Positions 49,788 through 58,329 of a DNA stretch of 64,000 nucleotides are shown one piece after another; positions within the stretch are counted from its first letter, which is position 1; the number at the start of each line of letters is the position of its first letter. Origin of the DNA: an uncultured Bacteroidales bacterium (GTDB lineage Bacteria; Bacteroidota; Bacteroidia; Bacteroidales; F082); NCBI GenBank assembly GCA_947303085.1, contig CAMYXP010000007.1, positions 62,001 through 126,000 of the forward strand. Reading direction: 5' to 3'. The notes below the pieces were generated by a model, which ran no database searches, was not told the DNA's origin, and was given only the letters and a program-made list of their open reading frames with translations. The translations under genes and the position numbers were made by a program.

Positions 49788-52082
49788 TTATTCTAAATAA
49801 TACAACTTTTTTTCTTCCTCCGTAAGAGGTCTGTCTTTAAAGCGCTCGCAAGTTTGGTCGATGAGCTCCTGAAGAGGAGGGAAGTTCCATACTTTTAATT
49901 CACCGTAATCAAGCGATACGGTTGCAAAAGTTTTGTTATCAGGACCATAAACAACGTATTTGTTTTGCACATCTACTATGCTTTGTACACAAACACCAGA
50001 TTTATAATCCCATATCTTTATTGTACTGTCATGCGAAACAGTAATCAGATATTTATCATCATCGCTTAGTGTAAAACCATATATTTTTGCAGTGTGACCC
50101 AAAAATGTTCTTAGTCTCTTACCTGTTTTAATATCTGACACACATATTGTATTTATATCTATAGTGATTATCTCTTTGCCATCATGGCTCGTCATTGAAA
50201 CATTGCTTTCTGGACAAATGTTAGCGTTTACATTACTAGTTTTTTCCGCTGACAGCCTTTCCCCCGACAGAACATCACAAACCCAAATACTATCGTTTGA
50301 ATAACATGTAATATGCTGCCCATCCTGACTATAACTAGGAGGATTTTTTACTGAATATATATTAAAGCTTTTAACTTTATCATAACTGCCATCCACATTA
50401 CCGACATCCCAAACTCTGACAGTATAGTCAACTGAACCAGTTACAATCCTTTTTGAATCAGGACTAAAATGAGGAGAGGTTACATATATTGTATGACCTT
50501 TTAATATTTCCATGCAATTACCTGAAGTAACGTCCCACAATCTTGTTGTAGCATCATCTGAACTTGAAGCAACCATATTACCATCATTACTAAAGCTTGC
50601 ATATTGAACACTTTTAGTATGTCCTTTCAAAGTATGAATACACTCCATCGTATCAAAATCCCAAATCTTTACAGTACAATCTACCGAAGCCGATACTATA
50701 TATCGTCCATCAGGACTAAACTCAACTGATTGCACGTTTTTTTGATGTCCAAATAATGTTTTTATGCAAACTCCACGATTAGCATCCCAAACCTTAACCG
50801 TCCTATCAGCTGAAGCTGAGACTATTTTTTGTCCATCGGGTGAATATACAGCACATTCAACCATTTTTTCATGACCTTTTAATACCTTTAGACATTCACC
50901 GGTCACTACATCCCAAATCCTAATAGTTTTATCTCTTGATGAAGACAACAAATGCTTCCCATCAGGACTAAATGCAACTGAATAAACTCCGTTTTCATGG
51001 CCATAAAGAGTATTTAAGATTTTCAATGAATCTATATCCCATATTATAACTGTCTTGTCATCAGAACATGAAGCTATTTTTGATAAATCATGATTAAATA
51101 CCGCTTTGTTTACATGATTGCTATGACCATAAAATGTTTTTAAACATACTCCATTACTGGCATCCCATAGTTTTATTGTTTTGTCGTATGATGTGGATAA
51201 TATATATTGTCCATCGTTGCTAAAAAAAGTACTGGTCACAGCCGCCGTATGTCCGACAAAAACAGCGGAATTGTATGTTGTTGCAGTTCTTAGTGCAGAT
51301 TCAAACTCAGGAACATAATTCTCATTATCATATTTATTATTCAAAAGATAACTGAGTGCAATGATTCTTGCCAAATATGAATCATTTTTTGCTGTTGTTT
51401 TAATTTTTTCTGACACAAGACGTGATTGCTCCTCCATCATCTTCCAATCCTTCTCTTTTATCTCAACATTTTGCCTCCAAATCCAACCAGCCACACCTGT
51501 CATCACAAGAAAACCAATGATACTTGCTGAAATAATCCAACTGCGACGTCTTCTTTTCTCCCTCTCCTGCCGCTGCCACAACTCATCGAACTGCAAACCG
51601 AACATACTGGCGACTACTTTCACTGCCGCGGCATCACGCCCCATCTCGTTGATATTTACTCCCAACAACTCCTGTTCCTTAGGCAACTTTCTGAGAGACA
51701 ACGGAAAACATTCTTCTTCAACATTTTCTGAATATGGCGCACCTCCCACGATAAAAGGAATGATCTTGTCTATGCGTCCCATTTCAATAAATGACTGCAC
51801 CTCCTTGCCGACCCATTCCGACTGCGCGGCTCGTGGAGAGCATATTACAATAAGGTATTGTGAGTTTTCAAGCGCATTTTTAATCTCTTCAGCCAAAACA
51901 CCTCCTGCCAAATCAGACGTATCCCTGAATATAGGTCTTATCTCCTTCGGCAAATCGCTTCTTCCATTAAGATTTGAAGGTAATTTGTAATGCTCCAACT
52001 TGTGCTGCAGCCACTTCGCCCACGCCTCATCCTCTCGCTTATAGCTTATGAAGGCAAAATACTTTTTGTCGATGACGGTCAT
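49788..52082 (-). CDS. TIR-domain / WD40-repeat membrane protein
   Basis: A 764-residue protein, started at the ATG at 52082 because the promoter at 52119-52149 lies inside the longer open frame. Residues 1-140 are a TIR domain (YFAFISYKREDEAWAKWL; SPRAAQSEWVGKE with Glu94 as the likely NADase residue). A basic stretch and one membrane segment follow (about 181-202), then about ten WD40 repeats with GH...WD endings (for example HTLKGHTKSVQYASFSNDG). WD40 would be outside the cytoplasm by the positive-inside rule. It shares TIR and linker design with the protein at 38580-39710. Confidence 0.87.
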   Translation of the reverse strand: MTVIDKKYFAFISYKREDEAWAKWLQHKLEHYKLPSNLNGRSDLPKEIRPIFRDTSDLAGGVLAEEIKNALENSQYLIVICSPRAAQSEWVGKEVQSFIEMGRIDKIIPFIVGGAPYSENVEEECFPLSLRKLPKEQELLGVNINEMGRDAAAVKVVASMFGLQFDELWQRQEREKRRRRSWIISASIIGFLVMTGVAGWIWRQNVEIKEKDWKMMEEQSRLVSEKIKTTAKNDSYLARIIALSYLLNNKYDNENYVPEFESALRTATTYNSAVFVGHTAAVTSTFFSNDGQYILSTSYDKTIKLWDASNGVCLKTFYGHSNHVNKAVFNHDLSKIASCSDDKTVIIWDIDSLKILNTLYGHENGVYSVAFSPDGKHLLSSSRDKTIRIWDVVTGECLKVLKGHEKMVECAVYSPDGQKIVSASADRTVKVWDANRGVCIKTLFGHQKNVQSVEFSPDGRYIVSASVDCTVKIWDFDTMECIHTLKGHTKSVQYASFSNDGNMVASSSDDATTRLWDVTSGNCMEILKGHTIYVTSPHFSPDSKRIVTGSVDYTVRVWDVGNVDGSYDKVKSFNIYSVKNPPSYSQDGQHITCYSNDSIWVCDVLSGERLSAEKTSNVNANICPESNVSMTSHDGKEIITIDINTICVSDIKTGKRLRTFLGHTAKIYGFTLSDDDKYLITVSHDSTIKIWDYKSGVCVQSIVDVQNKYVVYGPDNKTFATVSLDYGELKVWNFPPLQELIDQTCERFKDRPLTEEEKKLYYLE

Positions 52083-52118
52083 AATGATATCTTTACCCAA
52101 CAATAAAAATTGTCTTGG

Positions 52119-52149
52119 CAAAGATAGATACAAAATATTAAAAAAACAA
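52119..52149 (-). promoter_or_regulatory. Promoter for the TIR-WD40 gene
   Basis: On the minus strand TTG (plus 52147-52149), 20 nt, then TATCTTTG (plus 52119-52126), 36 nt before the chosen start codon. It stands back-to-back with the rightward promoter at 52154-52185. Confidence 0.72.
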
Positions 52150-52153
52150 TTTT

Positions 52154-52185
52154 TTTGTTTTTGTATTAAACTTTTTATATCTTTG
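52154..52185 (+). promoter_or_regulatory. Promoter for the membrane-protein gene
   Basis: TTTG (52154-52157), 20 nt, then TATCTTTG (52178-52185), 33 nt before the ATG at 52219; it fits the Bacteroidetes consensus well. Confidence 0.75.
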
Positions 52186-52218
52186 CATCGAAATACTAAC
52201 CTTAAAATAACTAAAAAC

Positions 52219-52821
52219 ATGAAAAAACTTGACATTAAAGAAGTGCTTACCGAAGGCGTAGGCATCGGAATTAAGAACTTTGTGTCACTCGTGTTGGCAT
52301 CAATTCTCTATTTCGTAACAATTTGGATCCCGTATCTCAACGTGGGTACAACAATCGCCATGAATTCAATTCCTGTTGAATTGAGCAAAGGTAACGTCAT
52401 CAACCCTCTCTTCATTTTTGACGCGAAATACCGCAAAAACATGGGCGAATTCTTCATCCTCATCGGCTTGGAGTTGATGGCAACAATCCCTGCATTCTTC
52501 ATGGGCATCATCCCTGGCATAGTATTGTCATATGCATGGGCTATCGCAATTTACCTGTTCATCGACAAAGATCTTCATGCTCTCGATGCACTACGTAAGT
52601 CAAACGAATACACATACGGCAACAAATGGCGCATGTTCTTCATCGGCCTCATCTTGAGTGTCGCTTTAGGCATCATCACAGCTATCTTTGGTTTGATTCC
52701 ATACGTTGGCGCCATTTTGAACTTTATCGTCTTCCTCATCTATTACCCAATCCAACTGGGCTGCAACGCTGTTATTTACAAACAGTTAACAACACCTGAA
52801 GAAGAAGTTAAAGCAGAATAA
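52219..52821 (+). CDS. Multi-pass membrane protein of unknown function
   Basis: A 200-residue protein started at MKKLDIKEVLTEG (52219), which is downstream of the promoter; the open frame upstream is excluded. It has about four to five hydrophobic helices (FVSLVLASILYFVTIWI, FFILIGLELMATIPAFFMGI, MFFIGLILSVALGIITAIFG) and resembles uncharacterised DUF975/YciC-like proteins. It diverges from the TIR-WD40 gene and is followed by a terminator, so it is monocistronic. Confidence 0.7.
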   Translation: MKKLDIKEVLTEGVGIGIKNFVSLVLASILYFVTIWIPYLNVGTTIAMNSIPVELSKGNVINPLFIFDAKYRKNMGEFFILIGLELMATIPAFFMGIIPGIVLSYAWAIAIYLFIDKDLHALDALRKSNEYTYGNKWRMFFIGLILSVALGIITAIFGLIPYVGAILNFIVFLIYYPIQLGCNAVIYKQLTTPEEEVKAE

Positions 52822-52850
52822 TCGTTTTATTTAAAAACAAAAAACAGAAA

Positions 52851-52878
52851 GGGGCGAATTTCATTCGCCCCTTTCTTA
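52851..52878. terminator. Terminator between the membrane-protein and EF-G genes
   Basis: GGGGCGAAT pairs with ATTCGCCCC across TTC and is followed by TTTCTTATTT; an A-rich left flank makes it usable for the leftward EF-G gene too. Confidence 0.82.
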
Positions 52879-52879
52879 T

Positions 52880-52952
52880 TTAACTATAAACTTGTAGAAC
52901 TCTAAACTTTTAAACTATAGAACTAATCTACACTTTAAACTCTAAACTCTAC
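52880..52952. repeat. Low-complexity ACTCTAAACT repeats
   Basis: Imperfect units such as AACTCTAAAC, AACTATAGAAC and ACTTTAAACTC follow one another between the terminator and the 3' end of the EF-G gene. Function unknown. Confidence 0.5.
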
Positions 52953-52953
52953 A

Positions 52954-55089
52954 CTAGTCTTCGTCTTTCTTCGACTCCTCGTAAGCCTTCAACAGCTTGG
53001 TCTGGACATCGGCCGGAACCTGAGCGTACTCAGCATATTCCATTGTGAATGAACCACGACCCGAGGTGAGTGAGCTCAATGATGTCGAATACTTGTCCAT
53101 CTCTGCCAACGGCACTTTTGCGCGGATAATCTGGTAGTGACGGTCTGAATCCATACCCATGATGATAGCGCGACGGCCCTGGAGGTCGGTGTTGACAGCA
53201 CCCATCATATCTTCAGGCATGCGAACTGTGAGATCGTAGATAGGTTCCATGATCTTAGGACCTGCTGCCTTGAATGCGATTGAGAATGCCATACGGCCAG
53301 CGATCTTAAATGCCATTTCGTTTGAATCAACCGGGTGCATCTTACCATCGTACACGTAGACGATGATGTCGCGGGCGTAAGAACCTGTAAGAGGACCTTC
53401 TTCGAGACGTTCGTTGATACCTTTCAAGATAGCCGGCATGAAACGTGCGTCGATAGCACCACCGACGATACAGTTCTTGAAGATGAGCTTGCCACCCCAT
53501 GGGAGGTCGTACTCCTGTGTATCACGGATCTGGAGATCTGTTGGGTCGGTGTAGCCCTCATAGTAAGGAGCCAAGCGCATGTGAACCTCACCGAACTGAC
53601 CCGAACCACCTGACTGTTTCTTGTGACGATAGTCGCCGTTAGCTGACTTGGTGATAGTCTCTCTGTAAGGAATCTTAGGTGATGCGAACTCAACAGCGAT
53701 CTTGTGGACGTTGTCGAGGTACCATTTGATTGTGTTGAGGTGATATTCACCCTGGCACTGGAGGATATTCTGTTTCAACTCGCGTGACATACCTGTGATG
53801 ATAGTCGGATCGGTCTTGTGCATATCGTTGAGGATACCACCAAGTTTCTCATCTTCCTGTGAGTTGACAGCTTTGATTGCGATTGAGAAGATAGGTGTCG
53901 GGAACTTCATCGCCGGGAATGCAGCGTCGGCAGCTTTAGCGTCGACGAGTGTGTCGTTCACGCGGACATCTTTCAACTTGATTGTTGAGATGATATCGCC
54001 AGCGCAAGCTTTCTCGACTCTCTCACGGTTCTTACCGTTTGAAATGAGGATCTGTGAGATACGTTCCTTGTTGCCTGTACGTGGGTTGACGAGGTCCTGA
54101 GCCTCTGACACTGTGCCACCGTAGATACGTGCCATAGCGACATCACCAACGTTCTGCTCGTTAGAGATCTTGAAGAAGAACATTGCTGTCGGCTCGCTCA
54201 CGTTGTTGTGGAACTCTGTGCCGTTTTCAGCCACGACTGGAGCGACGTGTGCAGGTGATGGGCAAGCGTTCACGATAAACTCAAGGAGACGTGTCACGCC
54301 GACACCGCCTTTAGCTGCACCGCACATGACAGGGAACATCTCGCGTTTTGCGATACCCATGCGGATACCTGCTTCCATATCTTCCTCTGAAAGTGTGCCT
54401 TCGTCGAAGAATTTCTCCATCAAAGCATCGTCGCCTTCTGCAGCGTGCTCGATGAGTTCGTTGTGAAGCTCTTCAGCTTTGTCGGCCAAGTTTGCAGGGA
54501 TGTCCTGAACCTCAGGAGCGCCGTTGCCGTTCTTGAAAACGAGCATCTTCTTTATGATGAGGTCGATGACAGCGTTGAAGCCCTCGCCTGTGTTCACTGG
54601 GAACTGGATAGGAGTAACCTTGTCACCGAAGTATTCCTTCAACTGATGAATGGTGTCGTCGAAGTTAGCGTTGTTGTGGTCGAGCTGGTTCATGAAGAAC
54701 ACCACCGGCTTGTTTGTGTTGGCGGCGTGTTTCCATGCGTTTTCTGTTGTAGCCTCAACACCTGACTGCGCATTGACTGTGAAAACAGCTGTGTCGGCAG
54801 CGCTCAAACAAGCGACGATATCGCCAGAGAAATCGCTAAAGCCAGGAGTATCCAAGATATTGATTTTCTTGTCGTTAAAGATTGTGTAGCACAAGCTGGC
54901 GTTAACAGAGATACCGCGTTCCATTTCGATTGGGCGGTAGTCTGACACTGTGTTTTTACTTGTAGTGTCGCCTTTTCTGTTGATGAGCTTGCCTTCGAAA
55001 ATCATATTTTCAGCAAGCGTGGTCTTTCCGGATTTAGCAGCTCCAATGAGAGCGATGTTCCGAATTTCGTCTGTCTGGAATACCTTCAT
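52954..55089 (-). CDS. Elongation factor G paralogue (EF-G2-like)
   Basis: A 711-residue five-domain EF-G homologue. GTPase motifs are altered: P loop GAAKSGKTT (16-24), switch II DTPGF with Phe84 where canonical EF-G has the catalytic His of DTPGH, and NQLD (134-137) in place of NKxD. Domain IV and V stretches (IPYRETITKSANGDYRHKKQSGG, SEMAFK-like DSNEMAFKIAG, VPLAEM) are intact. Bacteroides carry an EF-G paralogue reported to work without GTP hydrolysis, and this protein fits that type. It has its own -7 box at 55136-55143. Confidence 0.85.
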   Translation of the reverse strand: MKVFQTDEIRNIALIGAAKSGKTTLAENMIFEGKLINRKGDTTSKNTVSDYRPIEMERGISVNASLCYTIFNDKKINILDTPGFSDFSGDIVACLSAADTAVFTVNAQSGVEATTENAWKHAANTNKPVVFFMNQLDHNNANFDDTIHQLKEYFGDKVTPIQFPVNTGEGFNAVIDLIIKKMLVFKNGNGAPEVQDIPANLADKAEELHNELIEHAAEGDDALMEKFFDEGTLSEEDMEAGIRMGIAKREMFPVMCGAAKGGVGVTRLLEFIVNACPSPAHVAPVVAENGTEFHNNVSEPTAMFFFKISNEQNVGDVAMARIYGGTVSEAQDLVNPRTGNKERISQILISNGKNRERVEKACAGDIISTIKLKDVRVNDTLVDAKAADAAFPAMKFPTPIFSIAIKAVNSQEDEKLGGILNDMHKTDPTIITGMSRELKQNILQCQGEYHLNTIKWYLDNVHKIAVEFASPKIPYRETITKSANGDYRHKKQSGGSGQFGEVHMRLAPYYEGYTDPTDLQIRDTQEYDLPWGGKLIFKNCIVGGAIDARFMPAILKGINERLEEGPLTGSYARDIIVYVYDGKMHPVDSNEMAFKIAGRMAFSIAFKAAGPKIMEPIYDLTVRMPEDMMGAVNTDLQGRRAIIMGMDSDRHYQIIRAKVPLAEMDKYSTSLSSLTSGRGSFTMEYAEYAQVPADVQTKLLKAYEESKKDED

Positions 55090-55135
55090 TTTATCTAAAT
55101 TCTATATTTATTAATACTTTTTTTCAATGTGGCTG

Positions 55136-55143
55136 CAAAAGTA
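55136..55143 (-). promoter_or_regulatory. Promoter -7 box TACTTTTG before the EF-G paralogue
   Basis: TACTTTTG on the minus strand, 47 nt before the start codon at 55089. No TTG at the usual distance; the upstream part is A/T-rich. Confidence 0.5.
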
Positions 55144-55159
55144 CAAAAAATTTCTATAC

Positions 55160-56128
55160 CTATTTAAAATAAAAGGAATTAATTTTTACCCACTGCTCCT
55201 CTTTAAGCTTCGCACCAAGGTTTTGAATCACGTTTCCGGCGAGACAAGTGCCTAATTCACCGCTCTTTTTGAGGTCGTAGCCGTTAATCAATCCTGCCAT
55301 GAAACCGGCGGCGTACATGTCGCCAGCACCAGTGGTGTCGATGACATTCACCTTGTTGCATCCGACGGTCACTTTCTCATTGCCGCGCTTAATCATCGAG
55401 CCTTTGCTACCGACTTTCACGATTGCTATCTCGCAATGTTTTGAAAGGAATTCCAGAGTTTCTTCAGGAGTACTCTGTGTCAATGCCTTAGCCTCTTCCT
55501 CGTTAGCGAAAACGATGTCAATTTGAGGAATCAGCTCCATCAGGAAGTCGCGGTTATCTTCAACAACATTGTATGATGCGAGGTCCAAAACCACCTTACA
55601 GCCTGCCTGTTTTGCCAACTCGATCGCTTTCTTGAACAACGGACGGTTTGCTATGAGATAACCTTCAACATAGCAGTAGTCCCAGCCTTTGAAAATGTCC
55701 AAAGTGAGATGGCTGTCGCTCAACAAAACTGCTGCTCCGAGGTGAGTTGCGAAAGTGCGCTCGCCATCTGGTGAGATGATTGCCTGAGCAATGCCTGAAG
55801 GTACGTCGCCGTGGAACATTATCGGCTTCACTCCCACCGACTGCATAGCGTCGTCGAAGAACTTACCGACTTTGTCATTGCCAGTAAAACCAATGAATCC
55901 GGCCTCCACGCCGCACTTTGCCAATCCGTGAATTGTATTTGCCGCTGAACCGCCTGGAGCCATCGAGTTATCGAACTTCTCAAGAGTCTTTGCAACTTTT
56001 GCTGCAACTTTTTCATCAACGAGCTGCATCGAGCCTTTAGGAAGTCCCAACTCATTGAGGATGTTATCGTTGTCAATTCTCGTCAGGATATCAACGAGAG
56101 CGTTTCCAATACCTAATACTGATTTCAT
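55160..56128 (-). CDS. PfkB-family sugar/nucleoside kinase (adenosine-kinase-like)
   Basis: A 322-residue ribokinase-fold enzyme: GNALVDILTRID at the start, PGGSAANTIHGLAKCG (substrate and lid region), and DTTGAGDMYAAGFMAG with the catalytic aspartate. The adenosine-kinase-like subgroup is widespread in Bacteroidetes. It ends about 70 nt upstream of the EF-G start and is preceded by tRNA-Asn; substrate uncertain between nucleosides and sugars. Confidence 0.9.
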   Translation of the reverse strand: MKSVLGIGNALVDILTRIDNDNILNELGLPKGSMQLVDEKVAAKVAKTLEKFDNSMAPGGSAANTIHGLAKCGVEAGFIGFTGNDKVGKFFDDAMQSVGVKPIMFHGDVPSGIAQAIISPDGERTFATHLGAAVLLSDSHLTLDIFKGWDYCYVEGYLIANRPLFKKAIELAKQAGCKVVLDLASYNVVEDNRDFLMELIPQIDIVFANEEEAKALTQSTPEETLEFLSKHCEIAIVKVGSKGSMIKRGNEKVTVGCNKVNVIDTTGAGDMYAAGFMAGLINGYDLKKSGELGTCLAGNVIQNLGAKLKEEQWVKINSFYFK

Positions 56129-56195
56129 ACTGATAGAGTTAAAAAAAAGAATGAACGCCTGTTGGTATCCATTCTCTCAATTAATAACATGAAAC

Positions 56196-56217
56196 ATAAA
56201 AAATTACACTTTGTAAT
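56196..56217 (-). terminator. Terminator after tRNA-Asn
   Basis: On the minus strand ATTACA-AAG-TGTAAT is followed by a T-run, 9 nt after the tRNA end. Confidence 0.7.
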
Positions 56218-56225
56218 CTCTCTTG

Positions 56226-56299
56226 CGCCCCCTTCAGGACTTGAACCTGAGACCCCCTGATTAACAGTCAGATGCTCTAACCAACTGAGCTAAGGAGGC
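56226..56299 (-). tRNA. tRNA-Asn (anticodon GTT)
   Basis: Complete cloverleaf on the minus strand: acceptor GCCTCCT/AGGGGGC, D arm GCTCAGTTGGTTAGAGC, anticodon stem TCTGA/TCAGG around CTGTTAA (GTT), T arm TCAGG-TTCAAGT-CCTGA, discriminator G; CCA not encoded. It lies at the 3' border of the second polysaccharide operon. Confidence 0.93.
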
Positions 56300-56414
56300 T
56301 AACAACGGTTTTCTCCGTTTGCGAGTGCAAAAGTACGACGTTTTTCAATACGGGCGACAAAAATTTGAAGATATTTTTGAAAAAATTTTTAATTCCTTGA
56401 ATATCAATGTATTT

Positions 56415-57005
56415 TTATCCAAAAATGGTTTGCCAAAGTATTGAAATATCGCGCCAAACGCTCCAATTTTCGTAATATTCAAGGTTAATTTTTACCTTAT
56501 CGGGATAAATAACCTCGTCGTTATAGCGTTGCGGGTCGTCTTGTTGCGCCAAAATCCTGTCTTCGTGACGGTATTTTATCGAGGCCGGACCTGTCAAACC
56601 GGGACGCATCGCAAGTATTCTGCGGTCATCACCAACGAGCTTGTCGGCATAGCCAGGCACATCGGGACGGGGACCCACAAAGCTCATGTCACCTATTAAT
56701 ATATTTATAAGCTCCAAAAACGTGTCGACTTTGCTCTCGCGCAGCCATCGTCCGAATGGCAAAACCCTCTCATCTCCGGCAATGGTAACCGAACCTCCCG
56801 CTTCCGAATTATCAGCCAGCGTTCGTATCTTAAAGATTCTGAACAGCTTACCATCTTTTCCCACTCTCACCTGCCGATACAAAAACCTGCCTTTAGGCAT
56901 TCTGATTTTATGGATAATATATATAACTAGCAGCACTGGGGACAAAATCACCAGCAAAATCAGGGGAAAAACTCTATCAAAAATATATTTTATTATCATA
57001 TTCAT
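56415..57005 (-). CDS. Short initiating sugar transferase (PglC/WcaJ C-domain type)
   Basis: A protein of about 196 residues with one N-terminal membrane helix (PLILLVILSPVLLVIYII) and the bacterial sugar-transferase core: FRIFKIRTL, FLRESK-like WLRESKVD, LINILIGDMSFVGPRPDVPGY and MRPGLTGPASIKY. It transfers a sugar-1-phosphate to undecaprenyl phosphate. It follows the GNAT/FemAB-like gene by 62 nt containing a CTAATGG repeat. A longer enzyme of the same family is at 58330-59691. Confidence 0.9.
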   Translation of the reverse strand: MNMIIKYIFDRVFPLILLVILSPVLLVIYIIHKIRMPKGRFLYRQVRVGKDGKLFRIFKIRTLADNSEAGGSVTIAGDERVLPFGRWLRESKVDTFLELINILIGDMSFVGPRPDVPGYADKLVGDDRRILAMRPGLTGPASIKYRHEDRILAQQDDPQRYNDEVIYPDKVKINLEYYENWSVWRDISILWQTIFG

Positions 57006-57046
57006 CAATTTTAGCCACTAGGTTTTAGCCATTAGAATCCAACCCG

Positions 57047-57074
57047 CTAATGGCTAATGGCTAATAGCTAATGG
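57047..57074. repeat. Tandem heptamer repeat (CTAATGG x4)
   Basis: Four consecutive 7-base units, three CTAATGG and one CTAATAG, sit between the acetyltransferase-like and sugar-transferase genes; related single units lie just to the left on the other strand. Confidence 0.65.
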
Positions 57075-57865
57075 CTTTGATATCTATGCATATTTAGCAC
57101 CGCCTTCACATTTCTATTTCCAATAATATTCCTAAACGGCAACAAAACCCTCACTATTATTCCAAACCACCATTTATATCTTATTTTCAACTTGCAATAC
57201 GCTTTCCTGAACTTGAAATTCTGCTCCAAAAAAGGCTGTATGTTCGAATGCTCAGTGATGCTTCGTGAACCGTCTGTTACGTATTTAAATTTTTTTTCTC
57301 CAAGATAATACTCGTTCATTTTATAGAAAAAGCCGTAATAAGGATAAGAAGCATTATGCTTGTATTGTGGCAAAAAGCCTATTACTCCGTATTCACAAGA
57401 GTTTTCAAAGACATGAACAGCACAAAAACCGACCAAATCCTGCGTCTCCTTATCGAAAACGCCCCAATAATCGTAATTATATTTTTGGCAATGATCGAGA
57501 TATTCATTAAAAACAGTCTCGTTCATCGTGCGGTCTTTCACTTTATAATCTTTGAATGTGGCTTTGATTATCGGAAATCCATTTTCTCTAACAATTTGCT
57601 TATCAATGATTTTATAATCAAAAGCATCATTTGCGCGATGAATTTTTCTCCTCACATTCGACGACAGTTCCTCCATCCCGCCAAATGAGTCTTTAATGAG
57701 ATTCCAAAAATTGGTTTTCTGTCTACAGTCAAAATCATAAGTGTTGCGGACAAACAGACCTCCCTGTTTCAATAACGCTTTATATTGAGAATCAGAGAGT
57801 TCCTGTTCACAATCTGGAGCTAAATTATATCTCCAGGCATTTCTATATTTGACATAATCGAACAT
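57068..57865 (-). CDS. FemAB/GNAT-like acyltransferase
   Basis: A 265-residue protein (start MFDYVKYRNAW at 57865, just after the stop of the hexapeptide gene). The fold looks like a GNAT/FemAB-type domain: NVRRKIHRANDAFDYKII, then DLVGFCAVHVFENSCEYGVIG and a C-terminal KYVTDGSRSITEHSNIQPFLEQNFKFRKAYCKL. It probably adds an acyl or aminoacyl group to a sugar or peptide of the cell surface. The C-terminal LRVLLPFRNI part is hydrophobic and may touch the membrane. Confidence 0.65.
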   Translation of the reverse strand: MFDYVKYRNAWRYNLAPDCEQELSDSQYKALLKQGGLFVRNTYDFDCRQKTNFWNLIKDSFGGMEELSSNVRRKIHRANDAFDYKIIDKQIVRENGFPIIKATFKDYKVKDRTMNETVFNEYLDHCQKYNYDYWGVFDKETQDLVGFCAVHVFENSCEYGVIGFLPQYKHNASYPYYGFFYKMNEYYLGEKKFKYVTDGSRSITEHSNIQPFLEQNFKFRKAYCKLKIRYKWWFGIIVRVLLPFRNIIGNRNVKAVLNMHRYQSH

Positions 57866-57867
57866 TA

Positions 57868-58311
57868 TCAAATACTTCCTATGCATTTCGCTGGATTTCC
57901 TGCCCAAATTTCATTATCAGGAATATCACATGTTACCACGGAACCTGCCCCAACAATCGCGTTTTCTCCAATAGTTAATGGTTTTATTATCAATACATTC
58001 ATGCCAATATAAGCATTCTTCTTTATAAGCACATCTCCAATAGGATATCTGTTTCCAAGACGGTCTTCAGGAGTCATTTTATGCGGATCAAGATAATGAC
58101 TTATTATTTTGCTTCCTGTTGATATTATGACTCCTTCTTCAATAGTTATTCTTTCAGGTGCAAGTGTGTCAAACACAACTTGAGTTCCTATTTCCGTTTT
58201 TGACGGATTCAAAATTTTAACTCCGCCCCATTTGCAAACTCTCGACCTCCACCTCAACGATGGCATCGGCAAATGTTGCAATGTTAAAAAAAACAGATTG
58301 ATTATTCGCAT
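57868..58311 (-). CDS. Hexapeptide-repeat acetyltransferase
   Basis: A 147-residue left-handed beta-helix protein of the WcaB/CysE-like group: IEEGVIISTGSKIISH, IKKNAYIGMNVLIIKP, TIGENAIVGAGSVVTCDIPDNEIWAGNPAK. It uses acetyl-CoA to acetylate a sugar hydroxyl or amine. It ends 2 nt before the FemAB/GNAT-like start and follows the long sugar transferase gene by 18 nt. Confidence 0.87.
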   Translation of the reverse strand: MRIINLFFLTLQHLPMPSLRWRSRVCKWGGVKILNPSKTEIGTQVVFDTLAPERITIEEGVIISTGSKIISHYLDPHKMTPEDRLGNRYPIGDVLIKKNAYIGMNVLIIKPLTIGENAIVGAGSVVTCDIPDNEIWAGNPAKCIGSI

Positions 58312-58329
58312 ATTACTATAATTCGTTTT

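Noticed and set aside
38580-52082. Thoeris, CBASS or NLR-type known defence system
   Set aside because: TIR proteins are present, but there is no ThsA-like SIR2 or SLOG effector, no CD-NTase, and the ATPase is not a classical STAND protein fused to an effector. The match to known systems fails.
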